The notes beneath the pieces are model-generated. The model did no database searches and was not told the DNA's origin. It saw only the letters and a list, made by a program, of their open reading frames with translations. Shown here piece after piece: positions 47,601 through 60,060 of a DNA stretch of 64,000 nucleotides; position 1 is the stretch's first letter; every line of letters starts with the position of its first letter. The position numbers and the translations under genes are program-made. The DNA is from Sclerodactyla briareus (taxonomy: Eukaryota; Echinodermata; Holothuroidea; Dendrochirotida; Sclerodactylidae). The stretch is from NCBI GenBank assembly GCA_026419785.1, contig JAODTK010005633.1, positions 137,501 to 201,500 of the forward strand, read 5' to 3'.

Positions 47601-49939
47601 CTGAAAGTCTGGCACTATCTTTTACACATATTAAGCAAGCCTGTGTGCTGAACATTCCCAAAAAATTCCATTCAAAAATTTGTTCCCTTCCAAGTTATAT
47701 GCATTTAAAACAACGATACGGACGTGCTGCCAACATTTCCTCCAGGTGAATGAGGAGACTTGAACAAGTCTAATTATGATGTCACACAACCCCTACCCAC
47801 TGCATTTAATGTATGTTCTCGTTTTTTCCTCTCCCCCCACCGATCATTCACATGACTGTGCACAACAATGTACCACCCCCTTTTTTATATTGAATCACTG
47901 AATGGATCGAATCTATGCACAAATCTTAGTATTTTTGATCACAAATTATAATAGAACCACAGCCTTTCGAGTACAAGTGGGTAGGTGATATCACAATCCT
48001 TGTCAAAATGGCCGCGTCCTGTCGTTTCATTCAATTGACATATCTCGAAAGTACGCAATATTTTTAGATTACTTTGGGAAAGATGTTCATGACCTGATGG
48101 TCTCCTCACATAACAATATTAGTTCGTTTTCCAAAGTTCAGACTTTTCAGTCCCTTAAAATTGTCGCCATGATTTTTGGCTCCAACAACTCCCCACACCC
48201 ACCACGTTCTGTAAATCACACGAACTTGAAATTTTGGCGAGAAAACCTGCAAATAGAGGGCAGCAAATATACGATATAGCCCATTTCGGATCTTTTCAAG
48301 ATTTTCCTCATACGGACATGTGTACCAATTTGGGTCAATCGGATAAAGTGTTGAAGACTGAGAGCGCTAACGCCTAAAGTTTCCGGCGGCGGCAGCGAGA
48401 CGCGACTGCGGGGCGGAGAACGGCGTGGACCCGTCAAAACCATAATTCCCCGACCACTTATCAGTGTTGCGATATAATTACTCCTATTTTATTTTTTTTT
48501 ACCACACCACAACGTCTCGAGTTACTCAACATTGTGTCCTCATTGGATGAAGGAGGTTTATTCTGCTACTATTAAAACACTTCCACCCCCCACCTCTCAT
48601 CCATTAAATTAACCTCCCCACTGAGGGCAAAACTTTATGAAGTCACGGTTACTACCACCACACCCCCCCCCCCCCCCCCCCTCGGGTAATGAATTTGACG
48701 AAACATTTTTGAAATATGCTAAATCTAGTTATTATTATCGGTGACTCAACTGACTACTTGCCCTCCAAAGACTTTGGCTGTGGAGAACTACTCCCCCTGG
48801 TAGACATCTCTTCAATACTCTGGAAAGGAATGGGCTTGCTGTCCAATACTAATACTAGACCAGACGTGACCCCATAGCCCTTAAAGAAGAGCTTCTGACC
48901 TATATTGCCTCGCCTGATCTAGCTGCAATCATCGCCGGGAGCGGGCGGCGGAGGGCCGGCAGAGCCTGGGAAACTTCTGAATAATCCTGTTCTTAGTGGA
49001 CACTACCTACTCTTACTACTTTAAAACTTGCCCCACCCTCTATCACTCCACTCCCCCCACCTACAGAGACCCAGGAAACTATTGGCTCTTTTGTGAGCAT
49101 AATTCCACCGCTTTCATGCAATCAACAACATTATGAACAGAGCTGAATTCTCCTCAGAATATTGATGACATTGCCCAAGGATCAACTCATCAACGGCGGT
49201 CGGATACGGTCCATTCGTTTCCGTCGACTCGTACCCTCATCCGTCAGAATTTAGTAGGCAGACGTTGGTCTATGGCGGTGGATACGGTCCATACTTTCCG
49301 TCGACTTGTCATCACCGTCAGTCCTCGCACTCCTAGGTTTATTCGGACGATGCTGTTGATGTGGTATCCTGCGGCTGCTCTCCTCCCAATTTATATCTAT
49401 ATACTGTCCATGCTCAACTTGCCATGTATGACTAAATTCTAATGCACAACTGCCAGTTCGCCGTTGGTTATTCTGTTCCAGTTTTCCGTAACGGACCTCG
49501 TACCTCTTATACACGTTGACTATTATACCTGGTTTTATGAAATCGGACTGCTTCTCCGTTATTTCTCGATGTTTGAGTTATAATTGTTTTCCGCTGCCAC
49601 CAAATGTTACTTTTTATTTCCCCGTGTATTCGGATACAATAAGGACGGAGACTGACTATGTAAAATGAATGGATCCATCTATTAACGTAACTGAGCCTTC
49701 TCAAGGCAAACTAAGGAGTGGAAAAGAGAGCCGTCGCATCACACAGTGCTTATAATACTATGTCGTCCATTAAGATACACGCCAACCTGATTGCACATAA
49801 TATAATGATGCCTATTGGCTCAATGCAGCAATAATGAATAATATTCATGATCACATGACAAGCTACTCTTCCGAAGCTAGCTGCCCCTCTCTTTAAGGAC
49901 GGACTCACGGACAGGCCTAGACATCAGCAGCCCATTCTC
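47601..49939. other. Gene-free stretch before LINE F
   Basis: A GC-rich patch lies at about 48380-48430, C-rich runs at 48664-48681, and a short GGATACGGTCCAT motif occurs twice (49201 and 49281). The LINE F ORF1 or endonuclease could lie here in decayed form, but I could not recognise it. Confidence 0.35.
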
Positions 49940-51960
49940 CACCTTTCAGGGCAGGGAAACTTCATAAGCCAATATATGAAAAATCGTAACCCTGCTACCA
50001 AAAGAGCGATCAACGTCCTTACGTCCAACATAAGAAAAGGAATAAAAATTCAGAAAACTATCGCTTGGAACACTTCTGCTATAATCTTAATAGGAAGATG
50101 ACCCCAAAAGGCTTTTGGAAAAAAAGTAAATACCCATTTTTACCACAGGAAAAACTCTATCCCTTCCAATCTTATTGACAGTACTGGCACTTCCCACTCT
50201 GACCCCCAGGATCAAGGTAACCTCTTAGCCTCCACCTTCACAAAAATATGTTTTACGCCTTCACTAGGACCCCAGCTTTGACATTGAGCATTTAAATCAA
50301 ATTGACAACTTCATAAATGAAAATCTCCCTTTGAACGGTACAAAAAATTGTGACCCAAATGCCCGGAACCTCGTTAACCCCATTACTCTGGCAAAATCTT
50401 TGAGAGGACTTCCCGGAACCATGAGGGATTCTTTTCAATGAATCCCAATTGGTTTCATGCCAGCAGAGGATTCTGGCCCACCTTCAGTCTCCCCGATAGC
50501 AATCAATTAGTTTTTAAAAGAAATCTACGGACCCATGCAATTCTTCTCGATGCTGAGAACGCTTTCGACCATCCTGGCATGACGGCCTTAAATTCAAACT
50601 TTGTAATCTCAATATTCCTCTAAGGTAATCAATCTGCTCTGCTCTTTCCTTGATAACAGAAAATTACTATGTACCATAACAATCATGCTGCCCCCGTCTT
50701 TAATCTTAGTGCAGGGACTCCCCAGGGTCTGTCCTTATTCCCCTCTGTATATAATTTATGTAAATGACCTGCCAAACTCCAACCCCGCTAACATCTGCAT
50801 CTCCAATTTGCTGACGATATCGTTCTCTGGACTACTCCTCCAGTGGAAATATAAATATTAGGAACCTTCAAGGAGCTCTCGGTGGTCTGGAAGAGTGGTG
50901 CAACCTCTGGAGAATCAAGATCAACCCTCAAAAATCCAAGTTTATTAGGTTCACCGTAAACAAGAAACACACTCCTAGCACGCCCCCTACTAGTAACCAT
51001 GTGTACCCTCTTTAACACCAAAACTCCACTATTAGCTTAAGTCCCGCCCGCCCTTTTCTGGGGTTGATCTTGTACCCACCTTCCTTCAAAGACAATATCA
51101 ACAGGATCTCTGCGCTAGCATGGGGCCGTATCATCTCCCTTGGACCCATTGGAATAACCCCCAATACCCTGTTTACACTGGTTTGTTTTCTGTATAGTCC
51201 GTTTCGTCCATCTTGGAATAGGCAAGCATCGCTCTGCTCACCATCTCAAGCAAAACTTGAAAGGATCCATGAAGACGCATCAGAGCCGCCATAAAGGCCC
51301 ACAGCTCGCCCCCTCTCGGCAGATCCTTCGTGCGGCAGTCTCCCATTCCCTTTGGGAAAGAAACTAAAAAAAAAAAAAAAAAAACTTGGAAACTTCTTCC
51401 TTTCGACGGCCGCATGAGGAGTCTGGCCATTAAGTTCCTTTCTGCCGCAGCCAAGATTCCAAGCAATCATCCTTAGACTTAATATTTCACGAACAACAAA
51501 ATCTCCTATTGGAACTGGTGGCAGTGTGGTGAGTGTGCACATAGGCTTTCCCTATCGCCTTTCCTTTTTTCTTTTCTCCTCTTTTCTCCTCTCCCCCATC
51601 CATCCATTCTGGGCCCTAAGATTTCCCCTATTGCGGACTTCGGTTATATCTTTTTCTTCTCTATCCCCTTTCCCTATTGCTGCCTCTCTCCCCGTGGCCG
51701 ATTGGCCACTCCCCATTACAAGTGGGTGGTTCAGGGTCGTTTCATTTCTCAGGATCCTTTTCTGGGTGGGCTGGGGATGTGTGGCGGGGTTAGCTTGTCA
51801 GAGTGCTTGTGAGTTAATACGCTTCGGCCACAGTACTGCCAGCGGCCCCGCCACCGCCCTCCTTTTAAAAATTGGGGTTGGCGCACCATTTCCTTCTTCT
51901 CCTTCCTTCTTCTTCCTCCCTCCAATCTAATACCAATACAATGGTAATTAAATCATTAGT
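49940..51960 (+). mobile_element. LINE F, Jockey-like reverse transcriptase, copy 2 centre only
   Basis: Reverse-transcriptase landmarks appear in order on the plus strand: a linker with RNPATKRAINVL (about 49990-50025), NLLASTFTK (about 50218-50245), LLDAENAFDHPGM (about 50543-50583, motif A), LSAGTPQGLS (about 50704-50735), QFADDIVLW (50805-50832, catalytic FADD motif), then WRIKINPQKSKF-like sequence (about 50908-50945). A C/T-rich 3' region follows, with GCCAGCGGCCCCGCCACCGC (51838). The FADDIVLW form and the WRIKINP block are typical of Jockey-type LINEs. Frame breaks are frequent. No endonuclease was found. Confidence 0.8.
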
Positions 51961-52234
51961 AAAATATACTAAAGTAATCCCTAATCTCTGACTCAGACAT
52001 CCTATTATCCATAATAACTTGCTTACTTCCAATTTTATGCTCCTTCGCATTACGAGTCCCTTTCCGTTTCCTCCTACTGCCCTCGTCTTTCACGCCGCCC
52101 AGTCTACTAGTACCTCTCCCCCCCCCCCTTCCTTCCCCAGTCTCATCCTTGGTCTCCCCCCCCCTGCTCCGCCTCTTTCAGAACTGAAAACATCCCTCTG
52201 TCCTCGACCTGGCGTTGTTATCTCCATAAGTCCG
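51961..52234. other. C/T-rich gap between LINE F and the shared segment
   Basis: Low-complexity pyrimidine-rich sequence with C runs near 52120-52130 and 52158-52166. No gene was seen. Confidence 0.4.
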
Positions 52235-52332
52235 TACGGTTAGCCAGAGCGTTGATGTGCAGGGAACTGTAGAGGTGTCTGCCTGCAATTTCCCGAAGTC
52301 CGCCTGTTCAAACCCCGGTGTCGTCACAACAC
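52235..52332 (+). repeat. tRNA-like (SINE head) sequence, copy 2
   Basis: GCCAGAGCGTTGATGTGCAGG (about 52243) resembles an A box and GTTCAAACCCCGG (about 52306) a B box; the spacing is as in copy 1. It is not a foldable tRNA by eye. Confidence 0.4.
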
Positions 52333-54382
52333 CACTTCCAACCCGCTCCTTCTCGTGTAGGAATTGTTGCAACGAGTTAACCTACACTCTCGGGCTATCG
52401 GATGGGGACGTTTCATGGCGATCCCGGGAGCAGGAATTCTCACCACTGCCTCGTGACTCAGGCACTCTTCGCATAGCAGCAAAATTCACGGTTCCTTCCA
52501 CACCCAAAACGGAAGCATTCGGGTGGAAGCATATAATACGAGGCGTATAAGTAAGTAAAGCCTACTGCAAGTATCGACCTCCCGGTTGCTTCCGAGCCAC
52601 AAGGTGGCCCTGTCGCCTACAGATGTAGTACGTCTTAAGGTGTGTTTATGGTGCAAGCATACGTACATACATTCGTCTCATACCATCGCCGCGCTAAGGG
52701 TACCACCCGGTACTATGTTAGCGCTAAGGGGGACTAGTAGCCCCTAAGGCGCCCCCGGGGTTGGCTATCCATGGGCGCGGGACGTGACGGCATAGCTTTC
52801 CTCATAAGAGATGTTCGCGGATGCGTACTGCCGAGTTTTCAGATGTTTCACGTTGCAACATCATGCTTGATGGGCTAATTTTCATGTGCTTCCTGTAAAC
52901 GATGTCACAAAGAGCGGTTTCCTGGGGTATACAGGTCGGTGGTTCACCCGCCTGCACTGTCTCGTGGACATGGAATTTTTGAGTCAAGAAATGACTTCTC
53001 TAGTACTGTTCGCAACAAAGTCTGCGTAAAACTTCAGAAAATATCAAATATGAAGGAAACATTTATAATTCAGCAAAGGGAGGAGATCACAATTCATGTT
53101 TTACCTGCACCACTTGGTCATGGTCTTAGACCCCACGTATTTTCGACGTTTCACCCGATGAAGGAGAACCCTTCTTTCAATAATAATCAAGAACAATCCC
53201 AAAGTAAATTTCGGGCTTTTTCTGTTAAGGAACATCATATGTCTGTACAAGGCACATCATAGGTCACCACGGTACACAATCCCGCGCGCAAAAAATTGAA
53301 AAATTTAAAATTGAAAATGGAGCAGCAAAATTCACTCAGTTGATCACTTAGGTCATTTTAATGCATTTGTTCAAACACAGTTGGTGCTGATAATCGATAC
53401 AGTTCACCGACGGCAGTCCTGCTCAAATATTGAAGGGGGGGGGGCACTCCAATATTGGGATGATGCCGTCCCCCCGTCTCAACCCCCCTGCCCCACGATC
53501 CGCGCCCTTGCGTAAGGCTAAACATCCAGTCTACTTTAGGAATTATCTTGCGTTTTACCTGCGTGGTCTGAGTACTAAAGAAAATTTAGCATAAGGTGGT
53601 GCTTATGCAATCGGGTGCCAGATATCACCCCAAACATCAACTGCGCAAAGAGACCGTGCTGGGGTGGGGTTTACGGGTTTATTGGCATATGGCGATCTGC
53701 CTCCCTGTCAAAATTCGCAATATGCACTCGTTCAGCTATGATGCCTCGGTCCCACCGGGAAAATATACAACTTTCCTCCGATGCTGCCCGATGCCACTCG
53801 AGTTTTTTTTAACAAAACGAGAAAGCAAACACTGCGTAGTGAGTCCTTGCCATATTGGCTGCCTACGAATATCTACATAAGACCCCTGCTGTTGGGGGAG
53901 GTGGTTACTGGTTGATAGGCCTATTTCAAACATCGTCTCACTGCTGGACCCAGATAAGCTTTCCAGACCACACATAACAACAGAGGTAGGGGGGAGGGGT
54001 GTAAAGGCAACAAGCAGATGTGTCGGCAGTTTCAAGTATGGCCAGTTATGCCAGTTTTGGTCGGATTAGAGGTTTCCCCGATGACAACCGTATTCTTCTC
54101 GAAGCAGGGCGAGGTAGGGTAAATACGGGGTCATTGACCCAGATTTGAGTATACTGTTCTCCGTGCCAATTAAGATGATTTTTTTTAACAGGAACAGGTT
54201 TTGGAGACATCTAAAATGTGAAATTTCACTGAGGCCTTTAGAAAGGTTTTCATCTCTGTTTGTAAGCCAAACTCAATCTGTTTGCCAATTAGGTGCGGAG
54301 GGACCTGTCGTGATGGAGAGGGGTGGGGGTCGGGGTACGGTTCCCGGCTGTGCTGGGATCAGCTTTTGTGTTATGAATCACT
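52333..54382. other. Non-coding shared segment, copy 2
   Basis: The stretch is collinear with 22280-24525 and lacks the local tandem duplication and the TA microsatellite of copy 1. G- and C-rich runs lie near 53437-53446 and 53470-53486. No gene was recognised. Confidence 0.45.
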
Positions 54383-55040
54383 CGCGGTGAGGGGGTCTTA
54401 CATGTACGCTATTGTTGGAAACAGTGTATCTAACAGGACCTGCACCTACCTCCCGTTTTTCGGGCTTTTCTTCCAAGTGAAAAACCTGTCAGAGGGGCCA
54501 ATCCACCCCATCCCATGCTATATACACTCCTGGTGATTACCCCTTTTAAATTAACTTTAGATTGGCCTACTTGTTGAGAATGCCCATAACTAAATCATCA
54601 AAATTTGTTACAGGCCACTGGGAGTTAGGGTATGTATGGCTACACTGGGGCGTATACACAAGTAAACATTGCAAGTTATATGTGTGGTCCTGAGGAATGG
54701 GACCAGTGATAACACAAAACCACTGTTGAATAGGACAGCATGGGTGAAGGAGATTATGCTCATTACTGCCCAATGGACAAATCCGTCTGTCCAGGGAAGG
54801 AAATTGTGTGTATAAGAAAAAAAAGGTGGACAAATTGGAGTCATACAGGTGTAGTTACATAATATCTACACACCTCTACTTGGGTGGCATCTGAGGTGCA
54901 GGGTATCTCGAATTGGGTATCACTAACCTGCCTGGGGTTAATTATATGGGGGGAGCACTGGCACACATTGGTAAAATATTTTCTTATCCTGACAGAAGTT
55001 CTATCTGCAACGAGGGTGGCCCACACGAAATATTGAAGTA
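54383..55040. other. Gene-free stretch right of the duplication
   Basis: Homology to copy 1 ends at about 54382. Two overlapping minus-strand open stretches (54567-54844) are in different frames and resemble nothing I know. Confidence 0.4.
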
Positions 55041-55735
55041 GTTCAAAACGCTCAGCATATAGGCTCCCGGCATAGCGAAACAAACATTGCAGTTCGCCTA
55101 GACGAACAAAACTTTCCATTACAACATCCCTCTAAAATCTTGCCAGGAGTCAATGTCAAAACGTCAAATTTAAACCACATTCCAGGTTTTAGTGTTTGTC
55201 TTGACCTTTTGCATATGTGGTCCTGAGATAGCTCGTGAAGGATTTGTATCACATTAGTTCAATTCACTTTATGGTGTGTCCCAACAAGAGGAATCTGGTC
55301 ATTACAAAAAAATACACTCAAGGTCACAAGGTCAAAAGGTTCAAACGAGTCAAAAGGTCAAATGAGGTCAAAGTAGGTACCATAGTAGTTCGCCCAGAAC
55401 GATTCAAACATTTCCAAACGACATCCCACAAAAAGTTTCGTTGTCAAGTTATATAAAGATGTCCTATGGTGCCCTAAATTGACCTTGGAACTGACACCAA
55501 AAACAAAAGGGTCATCCTCCCATATGTGCAACCCACATACCGAATTTGAAGTTGCACCTGTTTGCGTTCGATTTTAGATGTCGTGATGACAAGGGGTGTG
55601 GACACACACAACACAATGGACACACAACACATATAGACACACCACAATACGCACGGTGGGTGACTGCAGAGAGTCCTTTTGCCTTCGGCAAGGAATATAA
55701 ACAAGAACGCAACGCTGCGTAGTGATTCCTTGCCT
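55041..55735 (+). repeat. Dispersed repeat with CA-rich tail and GCC-TTC-GGC hairpin
   Basis: ACGAACAAAACTTTCCATTA (about 55099) starts a TGACCT/GGTCAAA-rich body with the landmark CCAAAAACAAAAGGGTC (about 55497). A CACACAACAC tract (55607-55655) follows, then GTGACTGCAGAGAGTCC and a perfect short hairpin with stem TTGCC/GGCAA and loop TTC (about 55678-55692). It is related to 58640-59810. Confidence 0.65.
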
Positions 55736-57804
55736 TTTTTCCTGACAGTTGCCCCTGCAAGTGGTGTTGGCAACTCAAACCACAACTTGACGCAAAACGA
55801 TCACCTGCAAAATTTACTCAGCGCATGAGATGAGATCTTGTTGCTTTGACCAAGGTCAAAAAGTCATCTGAGGGCAATGACATGAAATAGTGAAAACTAA
55901 ACCTGGTAAGTAAGTATATCTGAAGAGGTGAAGGTAAAGTCACGAGTTATAACCAGCGAGGTCCAAGGTTTTCCATTCTGTGTGGGGAAGTCGCAGCGCA
56001 CCGTAACACTAAAAGTCAGCAGACTGCCAGGGCAGGCTAAAATGATGAGGATCAACTAGCAACAGTCATTATCTCATAAGTGACGGTGTGTGGTCAAAGC
56101 AGCTAGACTGAATGAAGTGGCGGTTCTTTGAATCGGACGACCACCATCATTAACAAATGTGAAAAAAAATATCTTTTTCAGGGGGATAGTGTGGGGAAGA
56201 TGTGCGTTACAGGGCCTATATATTATCAATGGCATCCCTCCACTACCCTGGACAAGGCGAGTCATTGTAGGTACTTTCATTGTCCAATAGCATGGTTGTC
56301 TCACATGGGGTCATTGTACCCATAGTCGTTAATTCAATAATGGACTGAGGGGTAAGTCATTGCCAGTCAATTGTTTCAATTTGTTACAGCCAAAGTAGTT
56401 GTGCGTCTTTCAAAGTTGACTGTGGGGCTTTGTATCAATTTTCATTATTTTTCAGGCACAAGTGACTGAGGGTGAATCAGTGGCTGGGATACAAGGGGTG
56501 GGTCATTGCAATTGACAAGTGACATAAACTGTTCAGAATATTGTTCAATAGCCATTTCACCAGTCAATCAAATGTCTTATTGCTATTTCTAGAGTCAAAC
56601 TTTCACCAGGCTTTCAAATCACATATTCTATTCCTACATTGGTGGGGGTTGAGGAATGTCTCACTATATGGCCCACTCCATGCAGCACATCCCATAACAA
56701 ATATATCAGGCTGCATGGTAATAATACAAAGAGGATAATAGAACAGACAAGATCTTTGTAATTTCTAGTATATATAGGCCCATGTTGAGGACATTCTGAA
56801 TTATGTGGCTCAGTCAATGTTTCATCACGTGAATTCATGGCCAATTTTGTGGGTTTTTAAACACATTGTTATTATCCTGCAATCATTTACCAAATAGTAC
56901 ATCAAGTGACAGTCAACACCAGATTGAGAGGCACGGGGGAGGGACGAAGAGAGATACTTTATAGAATCAAACCCCTGCCCATTTCTGCCTGGGGTTCAGG
57001 GTAATGCCCTCACTTTGCTCGATGGGTAACAGGGTAATGCCCTCACTTTTGCTCAATAGCAAAAAAAATGCCACAAAAAGTTGTGCCCTTCCTTACTTTC
57101 AGAGTTTCCTTGATCTTGCTTTCTTATGTCCATCCCAACTCACTTGCTTCTACAACCACCACGTTAATCCCCTCATTAGGCCTGGCTATGAATCACAGGT
57201 AATAAAACCCAATGGTCAGTCCTGCCTGTCAGGTAATTCACAACCTGGAAGCGTGCTTTTCGCATTCCCAGTAGGGAAGTGTAAACAATCAGGTAATCAG
57301 TAGACTGAGTGATCACAGAGAATAATTGGATTACCCCCTCTCAATCTTTTTTTTTTTCTGAGCATTGCCAGTGCCAGGTACCATTTCCACACTGAATGTT
57401 CTGACAGGCCGTCTCTCAGTTTATTATGTGTTTGTTTACTTCTCACTTTCTTTGCAGTCTCACCAACACGTTGAGAGATTACATCTTTTTGAGGATTGGG
57501 ATGCGACCAGGCAACTGAAGCTTAATTATATAGTAGAAACACACAATGCGACAGTGGTTGAAAGAGGATAATGGCTGGGCGACATAGGTGTTCTAAATGA
57601 ATTCAGCAGGACACAAAATGAGACATGGTGTGCATTTATGCTGTAATAACTAGGTAAATGGGGAAATTTGAAGATCATAACACCGTTTCAATTAATGTTA
57701 AAGCAACAAACTTGGCATCTCCCCCTCGAGTAAAATATAATAATCGCCTATGGAAGAAATTGCCAGGTTGTCTACCCCCCATCGATATCCATATATCGTT
57801 TAGA
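55736..57804. other. Gene-free stretch
   Basis: No protein family was recognised. A GTAATGCCCTCACTTT motif occurs twice within 40 bases (57001 and 57032). Open stretches such as 57004-57303 are short and unrelated to known families. Confidence 0.4.
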
Positions 57805-58600
57805 AGTATACGCAAGAAGAGAAGAAAGCGTATCTGCCTTGCAATGAGGACTTTGTCAAGGAATGCAGTGATGCAGACGTCAAATTAGGGCTACATTTTC
57901 AATTTTTAATAGGCTGCCTATGAAACCTGGGGGGGGGGGGGGGTGCATGTAAGAAAGAGGCGTATTGCTTGCATTCCCACGCCACCCATAGCAACACTTG
58001 ACCACTACTGACAGGAGTTACTACATACATTACACAGGCCTGGTAACTGGTGCTAGTCCAATTATCAGACATATCAGGAATAATAATTGAAATGACAATG
58101 GAAGAATTTGTACTGGTTTCACTGGGGGAATACTTGTATGGGAAGGGGAGAGGGGAGGGGGGAATGGAAGCAACCCACTTTACGAAGAGGGCAACACAAC
58201 ACTTGAGTGGTCTCGAAAGTAACAGCAATGAGAGGAGGGTTACGCAAGAAGAGGATTCTGCTTTTGAATTAGGAATTTGTCAAATAAATGCAGTGATGCA
58301 GCTTCAAAAGGGCTACATTTTAAAATTTTCATAGCTGCCTTATGAACCTGGGGGGGGGGCGTGCGATGCAAGACCAAATTGCCACCCACACCCGTTAGCA
58401 AACAACCACTACTGGTCAGGATGGTACATAGAGAGATGGTCACTGGGCTACTAATAAATGACAATTTAAAGATTTGTACGCTCTTGTCTCGGGTGAAATA
58501 TTTGGTGTGCTAGTCCAATGACTCAGAAACATATTTCAGGAATAACAATTTAAAATGACAATTCAAGAGGTTTTTATTGTACTGTCTTCACTGGGGGAAA
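57805..58600. repeat. Imperfect tandem duplication of about 410-430 bp with poly-G
   Basis: Two units (about 57805-58215 and 58240-58600) share AGAAGAG, TTGTCAA(n)AATGCAGTGATGCAG, GGGCTACATTTT, CTATGAACCTGGGGGGGGG, GCCACCC and ACCACTACTG. The G tract is about 16 long in the first unit (57930-57945) and 9 in the second (58349-58357). Confidence 0.8.
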
Positions 58601-58639
58601 TATTTGTTTGGTTGGCCTATATGCTTGTTCTCACTATGA

Positions 58640-59810
58640 CAATGAATCGGTTCAGAGATATAAGGATTGGTCCATGGTGACCTGGAAATGACCTTCTTGA
58701 CTGATACCAAAACACAATAGGGTTTTTCTTCATTCATGTTGTACAATCCACCACACTTTAATTTGAACTTGATAGATACTGCTTCATTGGATATCATGCT
58801 GAGGAGCAGATGTCAAATGCCAAATTCAGCCACATTCCAGTGTTTAGAGTGTCTTGACCTTCCACATCATTGAGATAGCTTGTGATAAGAGTATCGAGTA
58901 TGGTAGTGTCATGACTTTTTCGTTTGTCTTAACAAGGACGCTTCGGCCCACAAATAAAAAGCATGCAAAATCAACATGTCAAAAGGTTCAACTGAGGTCA
59001 AATGGTCAATAGGTCAAAGTTGGTCACCGGAGTATTTCCACCCTAGACGAACGAAACTTTCCATTATGACAGTCCTCCAAAATGTTTCGTTACAGAGATA
59101 TATGACGATTTTAGCTGTCTTGACCTTCCACATTCATGAGGTAGCGGTGGTAAGAGTATCGTAGTATTGGTAGTGTCATTGACTTTTTTGTTTGTCTTCT
59201 TAACAAGACGCTTCCGCCAATACAAAAATAAGCAGGCATAAAATCACTAGGTCAGAGGTCAAATTTAGGCAGAAGGTCCAAGGTCAAATTGAGGGGCAAA
59301 GTCCGTCACCAGATGTATTTCAAACAGACGAACAAAACTTTCATTACGGAACATCACTCTAGAATGTTTCGTTGCCAGGATTAGGAAGGATTGCCATATG
59401 ATGTACCCTAAATGACCTGACCTCACCACCAAAAACAATAGGGGTCATCCCCGTTATGGGTTACACCTACCTACCAAATATGAAATTTCATACCTGATTG
59501 CGATCATAAGATATCGTGCACAAAACACTTTTCAAAGTTTAACCTCTCATGACCTTTGAACTACGACCATCATGGTACAAAAAAATAGGGGTTTCTCCCA
59601 TTCCAGGGTGACACCTACCTACCTGCATCTGAACATAATACATGCGTGCGTTTGTTAGATATCGCGTGGAACGTAAGTTGTCCACCACCACCACCACCAC
59701 ACACACACTACCACACCACACACACACACACCACCACATACACCACACACATACACACACACGCACACGCCGTGACTGCATAGATTCTTTTGGCTTCGCC
59801 CAAGGAATCA
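58640..59810 (+). repeat. Dispersed repeat with 268-bp tandem, CA-rich tail and hairpin
   Basis: CTTGACCTTCCACAT occurs at 58855 and 59123, and the following 260 bases are duplicated: AGAGTATCG, TTTTTGTTTGTCTT, AACAAG(n)ACGCTTC, GACGAACAAAACTTTCATTA. A TGACCT-rich body continues with CCAAAAACAATAGGGGTC (about 59429). A CCA/CA tract lies at 59686-59771. The end is GTGACTGCATAGATTC and a hairpin with stem GATTC(n)TTGG/CCAAGGAATC (59783-59809). Confidence 0.7.
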
Positions 59811-59859
59811 AAAATGCAAGTGCGTCACCTCTTTATGTGGTTGGGGGTAAGTACATTCG

Positions 59860-60060
59860 GGGAACGTTCACCGATGCTTCGCCGACTGTCACGAAGCTTC
59901 GCGACGGTCCGGCGAACCACGTCGTGAAGGTTCGGCGCGATGACTCCAGATGCTACGCGATCACGTTTTGATGAGTATTCGCGACGTCGCGAAGGTTCAC
60001 TCACAGAAGCGTCCCGAACATGGAACACTGAACTCGGGGAAGCATCCCGTGGGTATTGAA
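59860..60060. other. CpG-rich patch with a 16-bp palindrome
   Basis: CpG is dense here, unlike the surroundings. TTCGCGACGTCGCGAA (59978-59993) is a perfect palindrome. Related words GAAGCTTCGCGACG (about 59894), GAAGGTTCGGCGCG (about 59926) and GCGAAGGTTC (about 59990) recur. It could be a short repeat, a CpG-island-like promoter or a protein-binding cluster; no gene start could be tied to it. Confidence 0.5.

Larger units (their letters stand above)
29220..54382 (+). repeat. Large direct duplication, copy 2 (partner 2672-24525)
   Basis: This copy follows copy 1 in order and orientation, but is about 3.3 kb longer. It adds blocks at 31210-31855, 35604-36622, 37790-38915 and 43557-43848, and lacks LINE E, ten of the eleven minisatellite units and the TA microsatellite of 24.2 kb. 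Between about 44200 and 52235 it holds sequence that copy 1 does not have. Homopolymer lengths differ almost everywhere. Confidence 0.9.

Noticed and set aside
51526-51930. A 134-codon open stretch on the plus strand
   Set aside because: It lies in the pyrimidine-rich 3' region of LINE F, and its Phe/Ser/Leu/Pro composition follows from the base composition.
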